A stretch of 64,000 nucleotides of DNA from Microlunatus speluncae (lineage in GTDB: Bacteria; Actinomycetota; Actinomycetes; Propionibacteriales; Propionibacteriaceae), in NCBI RefSeq assembly GCF_009299835.1, contig NZ_VKCZ01000004.1, positions 124,001 through 188,000 of the forward strand. The letters run 5' to 3'. Positions 53,512 to 62,808 of the stretch are shown here, piece after piece. The translations under genes were made by a program, and so were the position numbers. The notes below the pieces were generated by a model that had not been told where the DNA came from, did no database searches, and saw only the letters and a list, made by a program, of their open reading frames with translations. How positions within the stretch are numbered: position 1 is the stretch's first letter; each line of letters opens with the position of its first letter.

Positions 53512-54683
53512 GATCCCTCCTCGTTGGCGACCGGATTCTCTTCCAGCGGCAGAGCCGCGCTGACGGTGGTGCCGGCGGTCTCGGATCGTACACCGACCGT
53601 TCCGCCGAGAGCCGCGGCCCGTTCGGCCATCCCGCGGATCCCGTGCCCGGATGGGGATCCGGTTGCGCCGGTGCCGTCGTCGACGACCTCGATCCGCAGC
53701 AGCGGCCCGTCCGCGTGTAGGTCGATCGTGACCTGACGGGCCCGGGCGTGCTTGATCACGTTCGTCGTCGCTTCCTGCACGATCCGGTACGCCACCGCCG
53801 ACACTCCGGTCGGCAACGTGACCGGCGACTCGACCCGGAGCCGCACCTCGAGCCCGGCTTGGCGCAGCGTGGCGGCGATCTTGTCCAGCTCGGCCAGGGT
53901 GGCCTCGGGCGCCGTCGGCACCGGCTCGCCGGTCCGGCGCAGCACCTTCACCGTGCCGCGCAGCTGGCGCAACGCGTCGGTCGAGGCGTGCCGGACGTTG
54001 CCGATCGAGGCCCGGGCGGCGTCGGGGTCGTCGGCCAGCGATTCGGTGGCCGACGAGGCGTGCAGGGCGATCACGGACAGGCTGTGGCCGAGGTCGTCGT
54101 GCAGCTCCCGGGCCAGCGCCAGTCGTTCGTCGGCCCGCTCCCGGTCGGCCGAGGCCCTGGCCTCCCGCTCCCGCAGATCGCCGAGCTCGCGCAACTCGCG
54201 GCGTGAGCGGGCGCCGTCGCCGAGGGCGATCGCCGCGGCCATCAGCGCGGCGGTGGAGACGAGCTCGTAGCCGAAGAGCAGGGCCGGGTCCTCGCCCTCC
54301 TGGAGCCGGAACACCATCGACAGGCCGACCAGCACGACCGCGACCACCGAGGCCGTCAGCAGGTGTCTCTTCTCCGCGGCCGAATAGAGGGCCGCGGCCA
54401 TCGGCAGCGCCAGTCCGATCGCCGGATAGTCGAAGGTGTAGTAGACACAGATCGCCAGCGCGGTGATGATCAACACGGGGATCGAGAAGCGGCGCCGGAA
54501 CAGCATCAGTGCGCCGAAGATCACCGCGAACAGGAAGGCACCGACCGAGAGCGGTCGGCCTTCCAGCCGCGAGGCCGCGGCGATCGCGACCACGATCGCC
54601 ACGGCGGCGCCGAGCAGCGCGTCCAGGACCAGCGGCGGCACCTCGGCCCCACCGCGCGTTGCGGCCGCGCCGGGAGCATTCAC
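53508..54683 (-). CDS. Sensor histidine kinase, HPK7 (DesK-like) type
   Basis: 391 residues. Several membrane segments in the first 170 residues, then a HisKA_3 dimerisation helix with His in ARELHDDLGHSLSVI (about 192) and an HATPase domain ending GHGIRGMAERAAALGGTVG. It probably senses a membrane signal. GTG start with TAGACT 7 nt upstream; coupled to the response regulator. Confidence 0.9.
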   Translation of the reverse strand: MNAPGAAATRGGAEVPPLVLDALLGAAVAIVVAIAAASRLEGRPLSVGAFLFAVIFGALMLFRRRFSIPVLIITALAICVYYTFDYPAIGLALPMAAALYSAAEKRHLLTASVVAVVLVGLSMVFRLQEGEDPALLFGYELVSTAALMAAAIALGDGARSRRELRELGDLREREARASADRERADERLALARELHDDLGHSLSVIALHASSATESLADDPDAARASIGNVRHASTDALRQLRGTVKVLRRTGEPVPTAPEATLAELDKIAATLRQAGLEVRLRVESPVTLPTGVSAVAYRIVQEATTNVIKHARARQVTIDLHADGPLLRIEVVDDGTGATGSPSGHGIRGMAERAAALGGTVGVRSETAGTTVSAALPLEENPVANEEGS

Positions 54684-54690
54684 CGGGCCG

Positions 54691-54696
54691 AGTCTA
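54691..54696 (-). promoter_or_regulatory. -10 hexamer TAGACT of the histidine kinase gene (leaderless type)
   Basis: Minus-strand TAGACT ends 7 nt before the GTG at 54683. Confidence 0.45.
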
Positions 54697-54883
54697 GTGT
54701 CGGCCCGCGATCCTCGAAGGCCACGGCCGACGGGGTGGTGAGCCGGTGGGTCGAGGCCGTACGGCACCTTTGGCCAGGGTCGGCTACGACCGTGGTCCCC
54801 ATTCCGGTCCGAACGGTCCGGCCCGGGTCTGCGGATGGTGGGAGCCGGTTCCGCGAGGACCCGGGCCAGCCGAGACTGACGGC

Positions 54884-55393
54884 GTGGAACTCCAACCGAT
54901 GCACACCGAGTTGACCACCCGAGTCGGTGACCGGGAGCGGTCCGAAGTCTGTGATGAGCTCGCCGCCCATTTCGCGGCCGGTCGGCTGACCGGCGAGGAA
55001 CTCGACGATCGGCTGTCGCGGGCGATGCGGGCCCAGACCATGCTCGATCTGGGCAGCCTGGTCTCCGATCTGCCGCGACAACAGCAGCCGGGCCCGAGCC
55101 GGCCGGCGCCGATGCCCGGCCCGGTCCCGCGGCCGGGATCGGCCGGCTGGTCCGGGTTCGATCTGATCTGCCTGCTGTTGTTGCTGGGCTGCCTGATGGT
55201 CGCCGGGGTGCTGGTGCTGGTCGCCGCCGTCTACAGCCCGTACACCTTCTTCGGAGCCATCGTCGGCGGCTTCGCGGCCGCGGTCGGCGGCGCGGCCGCG
55301 ATGCACCTCGGCAAGCGGTCGCTGGAGCGGCGGGATCGGCGGATCAGGACCGAGTACGCCGGCGTCCGGGACAACCGGCCCGGCTTCGGCTGA
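54884..55393 (+). CDS. DUF1707 membrane protein
   Basis: 169 residues. N-terminal DUF1707 (RVGDRERSEVCDELAAHFAAGRLTGEELDDRLSRAMRA), a Pro-rich linker, then two membrane segments. DUF1707 proteins often sit with two-component systems, as here, but the function is not known. Start uncertain (GTG 54884 or ATG 54899). Confidence 0.78.
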   Translation: MELQPMHTELTTRVGDRERSEVCDELAAHFAAGRLTGEELDDRLSRAMRAQTMLDLGSLVSDLPRQQQPGPSRPAPMPGPVPRPGSAGWSGFDLICLLLLLGCLMVAGVLVLVAAVYSPYTFFGAIVGGFAAAVGGAAAMHLGKRSLERRDRRIRTEYAGVRDNRPGFG

Positions 55394-55470
55394 CCCTCGG
55401 GGCCGGGCCACGCGTCCGGTCGCGGGGAGTCCGTGCCACGAAGGTCCGCCCCGGCTGTCACGATGGCTGC

Positions 55471-56709
55471 GTGCAGAGCAGATCGGGTGGGCGGCTGGTC
55501 GTACTGGTGATCAGCCAGGTGCTGGCCGGGGTCGGTGTGGCCAGTGGCATCGCCGTCGGTGGATTGTTGGCCGAGCGGCTGTCCGGGACCGTCGCGCTGG
55601 CCGGCTTCGCGCAGACCTCGTCGGTGCTCGGCGCCGGCCTCTGGGCGATTCCGCTGGCCCGGCTGGCCGGACGACGCGGCCGGCGTTGGGGGCTGGCCGC
55701 CGGCTATCTGTTGGCCCTGCTCGGCACCGGGCTGATCCTGCTGGCGGCCGCCGTGCACCTGGTGCCGTTGTTGTTCGTCGGTACGGCAGCGTTCGGGGCG
55801 GCGACCGCGGCCGGGCTGCAGGCGCGGTTCGCCGCGGCCGAGGTGGTCGGCCTCCGCTATCGGGCCCGGGCCCTGTCGGTGGTGATGTGGGCGACCACGC
55901 TCGGCTCGGTGGCCGGGCCGAACCTGTCCGAGTTGGGCAGTCGTTTCGGCCGCGGGCTGGGGATCGAGCCGCTGACCGGTCCGTACCTGTTCTCGCTGGT
56001 CGCCTTCGCCGGCGCCGCCGTGGTGCTCTCGGTCGGCATCGCCGGCCGGGTTCCTGTTGATCAAGATCAGGATCCGGCCCGGCCGGTCACACCGGTCCGG
56101 GCCACCGGGCTGATTCCCGCCCTGCGGGCCGGACTGCGGAACCCGACCACCCGGCTGGCCATCGTCGCCGTGATCTGCTCGCACACGATCATGGTCGGGG
56201 TGATGGTGATGACCCCGTTGCACATGACCCATCACGGGATGACGCTCGACCTGGTGGGGCTGGTGCTCAGCATCCACATCTTCGGGATGTACGGAGCCAG
56301 CCCGATCATGGGCTGGCTCACCGACCGGCTCGGCGGGCCCGCGGTGATCGGCATCGGCGTGATCATCTTCGCCGCGGCGCTGGTGCTGGGCGGCTTCGCC
56401 GACACCACTCAGGGCCCGGTGATCTCGCTCGCGCTCGGCCTGCTCGGGCTCGGCTGGTCGGCCGGCATGATCGGCGGCTCGTCGTTGTTGGCGTCCGCGG
56501 TGTCGGACCACGACCGGGTCTCGCTGCAGGGCGGCACCGATGCCCTGATGAACCTCGCCGCCGCCGGCTCCTCGGCCCTGTCCGGCCTGGTGATGGGGCT
56601 CGCCGGCTTCCCGGCGCTGAACGTGATCGCCGCCGTCGTCGCCGTACCGATGGCCGTGCTGGCGCTGCGTGGCCTACTGGTCCGGCCGGCCGTCACGCCG
56701 GAATCCTGA
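55471..56709 (+). CDS. MFS transporter
   Basis: 412 residues, 12 membrane segments; loop 2-3 signature LARLAGRRGRRWGLA. A middle cytoplasmic loop is Asp/Pro-rich. Probably an exporter; cargo unknown. GTG start. Confidence 0.8.
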   Translation: MQSRSGGRLVVLVISQVLAGVGVASGIAVGGLLAERLSGTVALAGFAQTSSVLGAGLWAIPLARLAGRRGRRWGLAAGYLLALLGTGLILLAAAVHLVPLLFVGTAAFGAATAAGLQARFAAAEVVGLRYRARALSVVMWATTLGSVAGPNLSELGSRFGRGLGIEPLTGPYLFSLVAFAGAAVVLSVGIAGRVPVDQDQDPARPVTPVRATGLIPALRAGLRNPTTRLAIVAVICSHTIMVGVMVMTPLHMTHHGMTLDLVGLVLSIHIFGMYGASPIMGWLTDRLGGPAVIGIGVIIFAAALVLGGFADTTQGPVISLALGLLGLGWSAGMIGGSSLLASAVSDHDRVSLQGGTDALMNLAAAGSSALSGLVMGLAGFPALNVIAAVVAVPMAVLALRGLLVRPAVTPES

Positions 56710-56832
56710 CGGGACCCGGGCACCACTCGGTGCAAGAAGTCGCGGTTTCAGACCATGGTTGCCGGCGGCATCGGCGACCTAGGGTCGGGTGACAGAGGGT
56801 CATGATCACCGGAGCCGCACCAGGGAGTGCCG

Positions 56833-57678
56833 ATGTCCAACGCGATGCCGATCGAGTCCGTCGTCGACTATCCGGAGGACCTGTACCGGTTCGACCGGCC
56901 GGGTCGTTACGTCGATGAGGTCGACCAGGTCACCGACGCCGAGGCCGAGCAGTTCGCCGACCTCGGCTATCTGGCCGTACGCGAGGTGCTCGCCGCCGAC
57001 GAGGTGGCCGAGGTGCTGGACGGACTGGCGGAGGTGCTGGCCCGGCCGGGCCGGGCGCTGGTCGAGTACGAGGCCTGGGCCGCCGACCGGATCGAGGCGG
57101 CCTCGGGCGACGAGCGGATGGACCTGATCCGCAAGTTCATGCTGTTCGTCCAGGAAGATCAACGGCTGACCGCGCTGGCCCGCCATCCGCGGATCCTGTC
57201 GGTCGTCCGCAGGCTCTGCGGCAGCGAGGACCTGACGATGATGCAGGACATGGCTCTGCTGAAGCCGCCCGGTGGCGGCCGGGAGAAGCCCTGGCACCAG
57301 GACAACGCCTACTTCACACTCGAGCCGGGCACGCCGATCGTCGGGGTCTGGATCGCGCTGGACGATGCGACCGCGGAGAACGGGTGCATGCATGTGCTGC
57401 CCGGCACCCATCGGGAGGGCCCGGTCGTGCACTTCAAGCGGCGTGACTGGCAGGTCTGCGACGACGACGTCGACCGCAACCGCGACACGATGATCCCGCT
57501 GCCGCCCGGCGGAGCCCTGTTCTTCCATGGGCTGCTGCACCACGGCACCCCGGCCAACCGCACCGCCCACCGCCGTCGCGCCGTCCAACTGCACTACGTC
57601 CCCGCCGGCACCCCCAACATCCCCGATCAGCGCCGGCTTGACATCTTCGGCAGCGAGGGCAAGGACGTCAGCTGCTGA
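56833..57678 (+). CDS. Phytanoyl-CoA dioxygenase (PhyH) family protein
   Basis: 281 residues, Fe(II)/2-oxoglutarate oxygenase fold: the facial triad appears as HQD in KPWHQDNAYF and a distal His in FHGLLHHGTPANRT, with an Arg for 2-oxoglutarate in RRRAVQLHY. It hydroxylates a small molecule; the substrate is unknown. ATG behind CAGGGAG. Palindrome copy 6 begins 7 bp behind the stop. Confidence 0.85.
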   Translation: MSNAMPIESVVDYPEDLYRFDRPGRYVDEVDQVTDAEAEQFADLGYLAVREVLAADEVAEVLDGLAEVLARPGRALVEYEAWAADRIEAASGDERMDLIRKFMLFVQEDQRLTALARHPRILSVVRRLCGSEDLTMMQDMALLKPPGGGREKPWHQDNAYFTLEPGTPIVGVWIALDDATAENGCMHVLPGTHREGPVVHFKRRDWQVCDDDVDRNRDTMIPLPPGGALFFHGLLHHGTPANRTAHRRRAVQLHYVPAGTPNIPDQRRLDIFGSEGKDVSC

Positions 57679-57685
57679 CCCACCG

Positions 57686-57739
57686 CCGACTTGTCAGAAC
57701 TCAGGTGTGCCATAGGGCTACTCAGTTCTGACAAGTCGG
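57686..57739. repeat. 54-bp palindromic repeat, copy 6
   Basis: 22-10-22 layout, loop TGCCATAGGG. The outer arm changed on both sides together (CCGACTTG with CAAGTCGG). Inner stem has three mismatches. Begins 7 bp behind the PhyH gene stop. Confidence 0.92.
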
Positions 57740-57754
57740 CGTTGACGGGGTGAT

Positions 57755-57777
57755 CTTGTCAGGGTTAGCCTGACAAG
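57755..57777. promoter_or_regulatory. Operator palindrome overlapping the promoter of the zinc-finger/HTH gene
   Basis: CTTGTCAGG-N5-CCTGACAAG, perfect 9-bp arms, ending directly at the GTG start. The -10 hexamer TAGCCT (57766-57771) is inside it, so a bound repressor would block a leaderless promoter. It is distinct from the 54-bp palindrome 15 bp upstream. Confidence 0.65.
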
Positions 57778-58149
57778 GTGGTGGTACGGCGACGCGAGCG
57801 GGTGGCGGACCGGGACGGCGCGCGCTGTTCGTTCTGCGGCAAGGCGGAGGACGAGGTCGATCGCCTGGTGGCCGGCCCGGGGGCCTACATCTGCAACGAC
57901 TGTGTGGGACTGGCCGAGCAGTTGCTCGCCCGCGAGCAGGTGGCCTCGTTCATCACGGTCGACGAGTCCTCCAACGAAGAGCTGCTGGCCCGGATGGCCC
58001 GGCTGGACGCGTCGCGGGAACAGGTGGAGCGGTCGGTTCGTGATCATGTGCGCGCGCTGCGCAGCCGGAAGGTCAGCTGGAGCCGGATCGGTCAGCAGCT
58101 GGGGGTGAGCCGGCAGACCGCGTGGGAACGCTTCTCGGATGATCACTGA
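57778..58149 (+). CDS. ClpX-type zinc finger protein with C-terminal HTH
   Basis: 123 residues. Residues about 15-50 are the C4 zinc domain of ClpX (CSFCGK, EVDRLVAGPGAYICNDCV) without any ATPase; residues about 95-118 form an HTH (VSWSRIGQQLGVSRQTAWERF). In ClpX this zinc domain binds substrates and adaptors, so this may be a DNA-binding adaptor-like regulator. The operator palindrome abuts its start and the MFS gene overlaps its 3' end by 11 bp, suggesting an autoregulated regulator-exporter pair. Confidence 0.82.
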   Translation: MVVRRRERVADRDGARCSFCGKAEDEVDRLVAGPGAYICNDCVGLAEQLLAREQVASFITVDESSNEELLARMARLDASREQVERSVRDHVRALRSRKVSWSRIGQQLGVSRQTAWERFSDDH

Positions 58150-59392
58150 TCAGGGCGGCTCGGCTTGGCGGTTGTCGCGGTTCCGGCTGTTCTGGGGTGG
58201 GCAGACCCTGTCGGGCCTCGGTGATCAGGTCTCGGCGATCGCGGTCCCGATCCTGGCGGTGGTGCTGCTCGAGGCCAGTGCCACGCAGATGGGCCTGCTC
58301 GGCGCGGCGTCCCGACTGCCGATCGTCCTCTTCGGCCTGGCGGTCGGGGTCTGGGTCGACCGGGTCCGGCGCCGGCGACTGATGATCATGACGGATCTGG
58401 CCCGGGCCGGGGTGCTGCTGATGATTCCGCTGGCGGCGGCGGCCGGGCTGCTCGGGCTGCCGCTGCTGTACGGGGTCGCCTTCATCGTCGCCACGTTGGG
58501 AGTGGTGTTCCAGATCTCGGCCTCGGCCTTTCTGCGGACGCTGCTACCGGCGGCCCGGCTGATCGACGGCAACGCCCGGCTGACGCAGTCCCGGGCGCTG
58601 ACCCAGATCAGCGGTCCCGGCCTCGGCGGCGCCCTGGTCCAGGCCGTGACGGCGCCGGTCGCGATCATGATCGACATCGCGAGCTATCTGCTCTCCGCGC
58701 TGGCGCTGACCCGGATCCGGGTCGAGGAGCCGGCGGTCCGGCCCGGGGCCCGGCGGGCCGTCTGGCGCGAGGTCTACGAGGGTTGCCGGGTGATCTGGCG
58801 GAGCCCGATCCTGCGGGCCAGCGCGGCATCCGCGGGCACCTACAACCTCTTCCACAGCGCCGTTCTGGCGGTCGAGGTGATCTTCCTCGCCCGCGACCTC
58901 GGGTTGTCCGCGGTCCAGCTCGGCATCGTCCTCGGAGCGGTCGGACCCGGAGCGCTGGTCGGGGCGACGCTCGCGGTCCGGGCCGGTGGCCGCTGGGGGA
59001 TCGGGCCGGTGATGATCGCCGGGCTGGCCCTGGCCGGCTTGGCCAATCTGGCCCTGCCGCTCGCCGCCGGCCCGCCGTCGGTGATCTTCGTGGTGATCGT
59101 CGTCGCCTCGTTCGGCAGCGGGTTCGGGCAGCCGTTCTACAACGTCAATCAGGGCGCCGTCCGGCAGGCCCTGGTCGGCGTCGGGCTGCAGGGTCGGGTG
59201 ACGGCGACGATGTCCGTCGTCGCCGGCGGGGCGGCGCCGCTCGGGGCGCTGCTCGGCGGCCTGCTGGCCGACCGGCTCGGAGTCCGACCGCTGCTGATCA
59301 TCGCCGCCCTCGGCACGATCGGCGCCGCCGCCTGGCTGCTGGCCTCGCCGGTCCGTCGGTTACGAGAACTGCCCGGCGTCGAGAGTTCATGA
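58139..59392 (+). CDS. MFS transporter, MefA/MFS_3-like
   Basis: 417 residues, 12 membrane segments. Starts LSRFRLFWGGQTLSGLGDQVSAIAVP, a pattern of the MFS_3 exporter group; loop signature VWVDRVRRRRLM. Overlaps the zinc-finger/HTH gene, so they are co-translated; likely exports a toxic compound whose presence the regulator senses. Confidence 0.83.
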   Translation: MITDQGGSAWRLSRFRLFWGGQTLSGLGDQVSAIAVPILAVVLLEASATQMGLLGAASRLPIVLFGLAVGVWVDRVRRRRLMIMTDLARAGVLLMIPLAAAAGLLGLPLLYGVAFIVATLGVVFQISASAFLRTLLPAARLIDGNARLTQSRALTQISGPGLGGALVQAVTAPVAIMIDIASYLLSALALTRIRVEEPAVRPGARRAVWREVYEGCRVIWRSPILRASAASAGTYNLFHSAVLAVEVIFLARDLGLSAVQLGIVLGAVGPGALVGATLAVRAGGRWGIGPVMIAGLALAGLANLALPLAAGPPSVIFVVIVVASFGSGFGQPFYNVNQGAVRQALVGVGLQGRVTATMSVVAGGAAPLGALLGGLLADRLGVRPLLIIAALGTIGAAAWLLASPVRRLRELPGVESS

Positions 59393-59666
59393 TCTTGATC
59401 CGCACTGGCGCGACCCAGTCCGACCGAGGAGGTGCCTGCACCGAGTGTTGCCCTTTCCACGCAAATCCCGCAATTCAACGTGGATAAGGACAGTCTCGGT
59501 GCCTTCGGCGACGGGGAGCCGGTCGCCCGGACGTTACCGACGCCGAAACCTGCCTCTCTGTTGCCGAAAAAGTCTCCGAGGACCGAGGCGCGACGCGGCA
59601 TTCAGGGTGGGTGCTCCGAGGGTCGCGTCCGGCGCGTGCCGCCCCTCGGTTATGGGCAGGTGGCTC

Positions 59667-59882
59667 GCCCTTCGACAGGCTCAGCCTGGATCCACCGATG
59701 ATCTTGGATCTGCGATGTTGCGATTCCTGTTCGGGCTGGACGTCTGTTCGTTCCCTGAGCCTGGCTGGTTGCCGCGAAAGCTCTTCGTGCGGGAGGTTTC
59801 CACGTGGCAATGACGGCTTTCGCCCCGCACGAAGAGCTTTCGCGACACCACGACCAGGATCATCGGTGGGTCCGGGCTCAGG
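59667..59882. repeat. Nested inverted-repeat cluster in a 502-bp intergenic region
   Basis: Between the MFS gene (ends 59392) and the DUF4191 gene (ends 59895) I see no credible gene. The right part holds an outer inverted repeat of about 26 bp (59680-59705 with 59856-59881, about 4-5 mismatches, sharing CCACCGATGATC) and inside it a perfect 21-bp one (59773-59793 with 59824-59844; arms contain GCGAAAGCTCTTCGTGCGG) with a 30-nt spacer. GCCCTTCGACAGGCTCAG starts the cluster. 59393-59666 shows nothing I can support. Confidence 0.75.
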
Positions 59883-59894
59883 GAGCGAGCAGGA

Positions 59895-60680
59895 TCAGCG
59901 GCCGCGCATGGCTTGGCGGGTGCCGCGGACCTGGCGCGGATTGGTCGGCATCGGGCCCTTGGGGACGGCGATCTTGGGCCGGACCGCGTCCAGGGCGCGC
60001 AGTCGCTGCTTGATGTCGGTGATCTGGGGCGGGGCCAGCTTCTTGGGCAGCTTCTTGATGTGATCGGTGAGCTTGTCCAGCGGGATCTGGCCCTCCTTGT
60101 CACCCATCTGGACGGTGATCACCTCGACGCCGTACGCCACGCGCTCGTGCTTGCGCACCTCACTGGTCAGCAGCGCCTTCAGTCGGCCGGGCTCGCCCTC
60201 GCCGATCAGCACCAGGCCGCCCGGGCCGAGGGTGCGGTGCACCACGTCGAGCTGCTTGTTGGCGGCGACGGCGGGCTCGGACACCCACTTCTTGGGCAGC
60301 ATCTGCAGCGCGACCTCGGCCGATCCGGCCTGGCCGGCGTACCGCTTGAAGGTCGCCTTCTTGGCCCGCTGGACCAGCACGATCATGGCCGCGAGCAGGC
60401 CGACCATCAGGCCGAGGATGCCGAGATAGATCGCCTGGCCGATCAGGAATCCGATCACCAGCAGCACGACCACCGAGCCGACGAACGCGCCGGCCAGCAG
60501 CCACGGCAGCGGCTTGTCGTACTCGTGGGTGATCTCGTACGCCCGCCGGATCTGCCGGATCCGGCCCATGTCGGCCGGATCGGTGCTGTTCTTGCGGCGT
60601 AACTTCTCCGCCCGCTCCGCCGCCTTGGCCTGCGCCTTGGCCTCCTTGGCGGCCGCCCTCACGCTTTTCGCGTCAGCCAT
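59895..60680 (-). CDS. DUF4191 membrane protein
   Basis: 261 residues: basic, Ala/Lys-rich N-terminus, two membrane segments near 60-105, then a cytoplasmic domain with VLIGEGEPGRLKALL and a Lys/Pro-rich tail. This family sits beside lipA in many actinobacteria (as in M. tuberculosis Rv2219); its role is unknown. 23 bp behind lipA, likely in the same operon. Confidence 0.85.
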   Translation of the reverse strand: MADAKSVRAAAKEAKAQAKAAERAEKLRRKNSTDPADMGRIRQIRRAYEITHEYDKPLPWLLAGAFVGSVVVLLVIGFLIGQAIYLGILGLMVGLLAAMIVLVQRAKKATFKRYAGQAGSAEVALQMLPKKWVSEPAVAANKQLDVVHRTLGPGGLVLIGEGEPGRLKALLTSEVRKHERVAYGVEVITVQMGDKEGQIPLDKLTDHIKKLPKKLAPPQITDIKQRLRALDAVRPKIAVPKGPMPTNPRQVRGTRQAMRGR

Positions 60681-60703
60681 CAGTCCTCATCCCAACTTTT
60701 CCG

Positions 60704-61630
60704 TCATGCCGCCCGTCGTTCCATCGCCTGACGGTACAACCTTCCGGCGCGATATGAGGAACGGACCAACGGCCCGCTCATCACGCCGGCGTAACCGATC
60801 TCGGTCGCCTCGTCCTGCAGCTCGACGAACTCCTCCGGCTTCACCCAACGCTCCACCGGATGGTGCCGCGGCGACGGCCGCAGATACTGGGTGATCGTGA
60901 TGATCTCCGTGCCGGCGTCGTGCAGGTCGCGCAACGCCGCCGAGACCTCGTCCCGGGTCTCGCCCATGCCGAGGATCAGGTTGGACTTGGTGACCAGCCC
61001 GGCCTCGCGGGACCAGCGCAGCACCTCCAGCGACCGCTCGTAGCGGAAGCCCGGCCGGATCCGCTTGAAGATCCGCGGCACCGTCTCCACGTTGTGCGCG
61101 AAGACCTCGGGCCGGGTGCCGAACAGCTGGCCCAGGTAGTCGCGGTTGCCGGAGAAATCGGGGGCGAGCATCTCGACCCCGACGCCGGGGTTGAGCTCGT
61201 GGATCTTGCGGATCGTCTCGGCGTAGAGCCAGGCGCCCTCGTCCGGCAGGTCGTCCCGGCAGACGCCGGTCACGGTCGCGTACCGCAGGCCCATCTTCTG
61301 CACCGACTCGGCCACCCGCAGCGGCTCAGCCGCGTCGAAGTCGGCCGGTTTGCCGGTGTCGATCTGGCAGAAGTCGCAGCGCCGGGTGCATTGGTCGCCG
61401 CCGATCAGGAACGTCGCCTCCCGGTCCTCCCAGCACTCGAAGATGTTGGGGCAGCCGGCCTCCTGGCAGACCGTGTGCAGGTCCTCCCGCTTAACCAGCT
61501 GCCGGAGCTCGGTGTATTCCGGGCCCATCCGCGCCGTGGTCTTGATCCAGGACGGTTTGCGTTCGATCGGAACCGCCGCGTTTCGAACCTCCAGCCGCAG
61601 CAGCTTCCGTCCTTCGGGCGCGATCGTCAC
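60704..61630 (-). CDS. lipA: Lipoyl synthase
   Basis: 308 residues, radical SAM enzyme. Auxiliary cluster cysteines in [12 protein letters not shown] and the radical SAM motif CTRRCDFC are both complete; the C-terminal RSSYRAG Ser ligates the auxiliary cluster in known structures. It inserts two sulfur atoms into octanoyl groups on lipoyl domains made by LipB. GTG start with TAGGCT 7 nt upstream. Confidence 0.95.
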   Translation of the reverse strand: MTIAPEGRKLLRLEVRNAAVPIERKPSWIKTTARMGPEYTELRQLVKREDLHTVCQEAGCPNIFECWEDREATFLIGGDQCTRRCDFCQIDTGKPADFDAAEPLRVAESVQKMGLRYATVTGVCRDDLPDEGAWLYAETIRKIHELNPGVGVEMLAPDFSGNRDYLGQLFGTRPEVFAHNVETVPRIFKRIRPGFRYERSLEVLRWSREAGLVTKSNLILGMGETRDEVSAALRDLHDAGTEIITITQYLRPSPRHHPVERWVKPEEFVELQDEATEIGYAGVMSGPLVRSSYRAGRLYRQAMERRAA

Positions 61631-61637
61631 GCCCGTC

Positions 61638-61643
61638 AGCCTA
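61638..61643 (-). promoter_or_regulatory. -10 hexamer TAGGCT of lipA (leaderless type)
   Basis: Minus-strand TAGGCT ends 7 nt before the GTG at 61630. Confidence 0.45.
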
Positions 61644-61679
61644 CTCGGCGGCCACCGGTGGCCCGCCCGTGGTTCGACC

Positions 61680-62453
61680 TCACGTCCTCGGCAGGGTGAG
61701 GATCTCGGCGCCCTCCTCGGTGATGGCGATCGTGTGCTCGCTGTGAGCGGTACGACAGCCGGTGGCGCTGCGCAGTGTCCACCCGTCGGCATCGGTGACC
61801 AGCTCGGCGGTGTCGGCCATCACCCACGGCTCCAGGGCGAGCAGCAGCCCGGGGCGCAGCTTGTAGCCGCGGCCGGGCCGGCCGGTGTTCGAGATGTGCG
61901 GGTCCTGGTGCATCGTCGAACCGATGCCGTGGCCGCCGTACTCGGTGTTGATCGAATAGCCCGCGTCCACGAGCACGGTGCCGATGGCGAAGGAGAGGTC
62001 ACCGATCCGAGCCCCGGGTACGGCAGCGGCGATCCCCGCGGCCAGCGCGCGTTCGGTGGCGTCGATCATCGCGACGCTCTCGGCCGGCCCCGTCCCGCCC
62101 ACGATGAAGCTGATCGCCGAGTCGGCCGCGACCCCGCCCTTGATCACCGCCAGATCGAGGGTCAGCAGATCGCCCTCGGCCAGCCGGTAGCCGGACGGCC
62201 GGCCGTGCAGCACCGCGTCGTTGACGGCCGTGCAGATGTAGTGGCCGAACGGTCCGCGGCCGAAGGACGGGGCATAGTCGACGTAGCAGGACTGGGCGCC
62301 GGCTTCGATGATCATGGTCGCGGTCCACCGGTCGATCTCCAGCAGGCTGGTGCCGACCGTGGTCCGCCGCTTCAGGGTCTGCAGGATGTCGGCGACCAGC
62401 GCGCCGGTTTCCCGGCCGCGGGCCACTTCGGCGGGGTTCAGGATCTCGATCAT
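61680..62453 (-). CDS. map: Methionine aminopeptidase, type I
   Basis: 257 residues, pita-bread fold. The metal ligands are present: two Asp in [17 protein letters not shown], His in [14 protein letters not shown], and Glu in LALEPW and SEHTIAI. It removes the initiator Met from nascent proteins. ATG at 62453 with GAAGGG upstream. It lies between lipA and lipB, and a genome of this kind usually has a second map elsewhere. Confidence 0.92.
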   Translation of the reverse strand: MIEILNPAEVARGRETGALVADILQTLKRRTTVGTSLLEIDRWTATMIIEAGAQSCYVDYAPSFGRGPFGHYICTAVNDAVLHGRPSGYRLAEGDLLTLDLAVIKGGVAADSAISFIVGGTGPAESVAMIDATERALAAGIAAAVPGARIGDLSFAIGTVLVDAGYSINTEYGGHGIGSTMHQDPHISNTGRPGRGYKLRPGLLLALEPWVMADTAELVTDADGWTLRSATGCRTAHSEHTIAITEEGAEILTLPRT

Positions 62454-62478
62454 GCGGTGCCCTTCTCGTGGACCAATA

Positions 62479-62484
62479 ACTATA
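62479..62484 (-). promoter_or_regulatory. -10 hexamer TATAGT of map
   Basis: Minus-strand TATAGT, 25 nt before the map ATG, within the divergent map/XRE gap. Confidence 0.4.
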
Positions 62485-62505
62485 CCGGTCATATTATCCC
62501 GGTAT
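62482..62505. promoter_or_regulatory. Candidate XRE operator ATACCGG-N10-CCGGTAT
   Basis: Perfect 7-bp dyad in the AT-rich 64-bp gap, overlapping the map -10 and lying next to the XRE -10, so one bound dimer could control both genes. Confidence 0.55.
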
Positions 62506-62511
62506 TAGTAT
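62506..62511 (+). promoter_or_regulatory. -10 hexamer TAGTAT of the XRE gene (leaderless type)
   Basis: TAGTAT ends 6 nt before the ATG at 62518. Confidence 0.45.
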
Positions 62512-62517
62512 CGGGTC

Positions 62518-62808
62518 ATGGTCAGGTTGCCGCTCACTCCCGCGGAGGTCGAGCGCGGGCAGCGCCTCGGGGCGTTGCTGCGTCGCGCCCGCGGCGAGCG
62601 TTCGATGCTCGAGGTCGCGCTCGACGCCCGGGTCTCGCCGGAGACGTTGCGCAAGATCGAATCGGGTCGAGTGGCCACGCCGGCCTTCTCCACCATCGCG
62701 GCGATCGCCGCCGTCCTCGGCCTGTCGCTGGACACCGTGTGGGCCGAGATCTCCCGGCCCGAGCCGGCCGCCCGGCCGGCCCGGCGCACTACTCGCTCAG
62801 TCGCCTGA
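62518..62808 (+). CDS. XRE-family HTH regulator
   Basis: 96 residues; an XRE/lambda-repressor helix-turn-helix with LGALLRRARGERSMLEVALDARVSPETLRKIESGRVATP and a short basic tail. Divergent from map and probably autoregulated. Its 3' end overlaps the membrane protein gene by 20 bp on the opposite strand. Confidence 0.83.
   Translation: MVRLPLTPAEVERGQRLGALLRRARGERSMLEVALDARVSPETLRKIESGRVATPAFSTIAAIAAVLGLSLDTVWAEISRPEPAARPARRTTRSVA

Noticed and set aside
59432..59701. An 89-codon frame between the MFS and DUF4191 genes
   Set aside because: No recognisable protein pattern and it reads into the inverted-repeat cluster.
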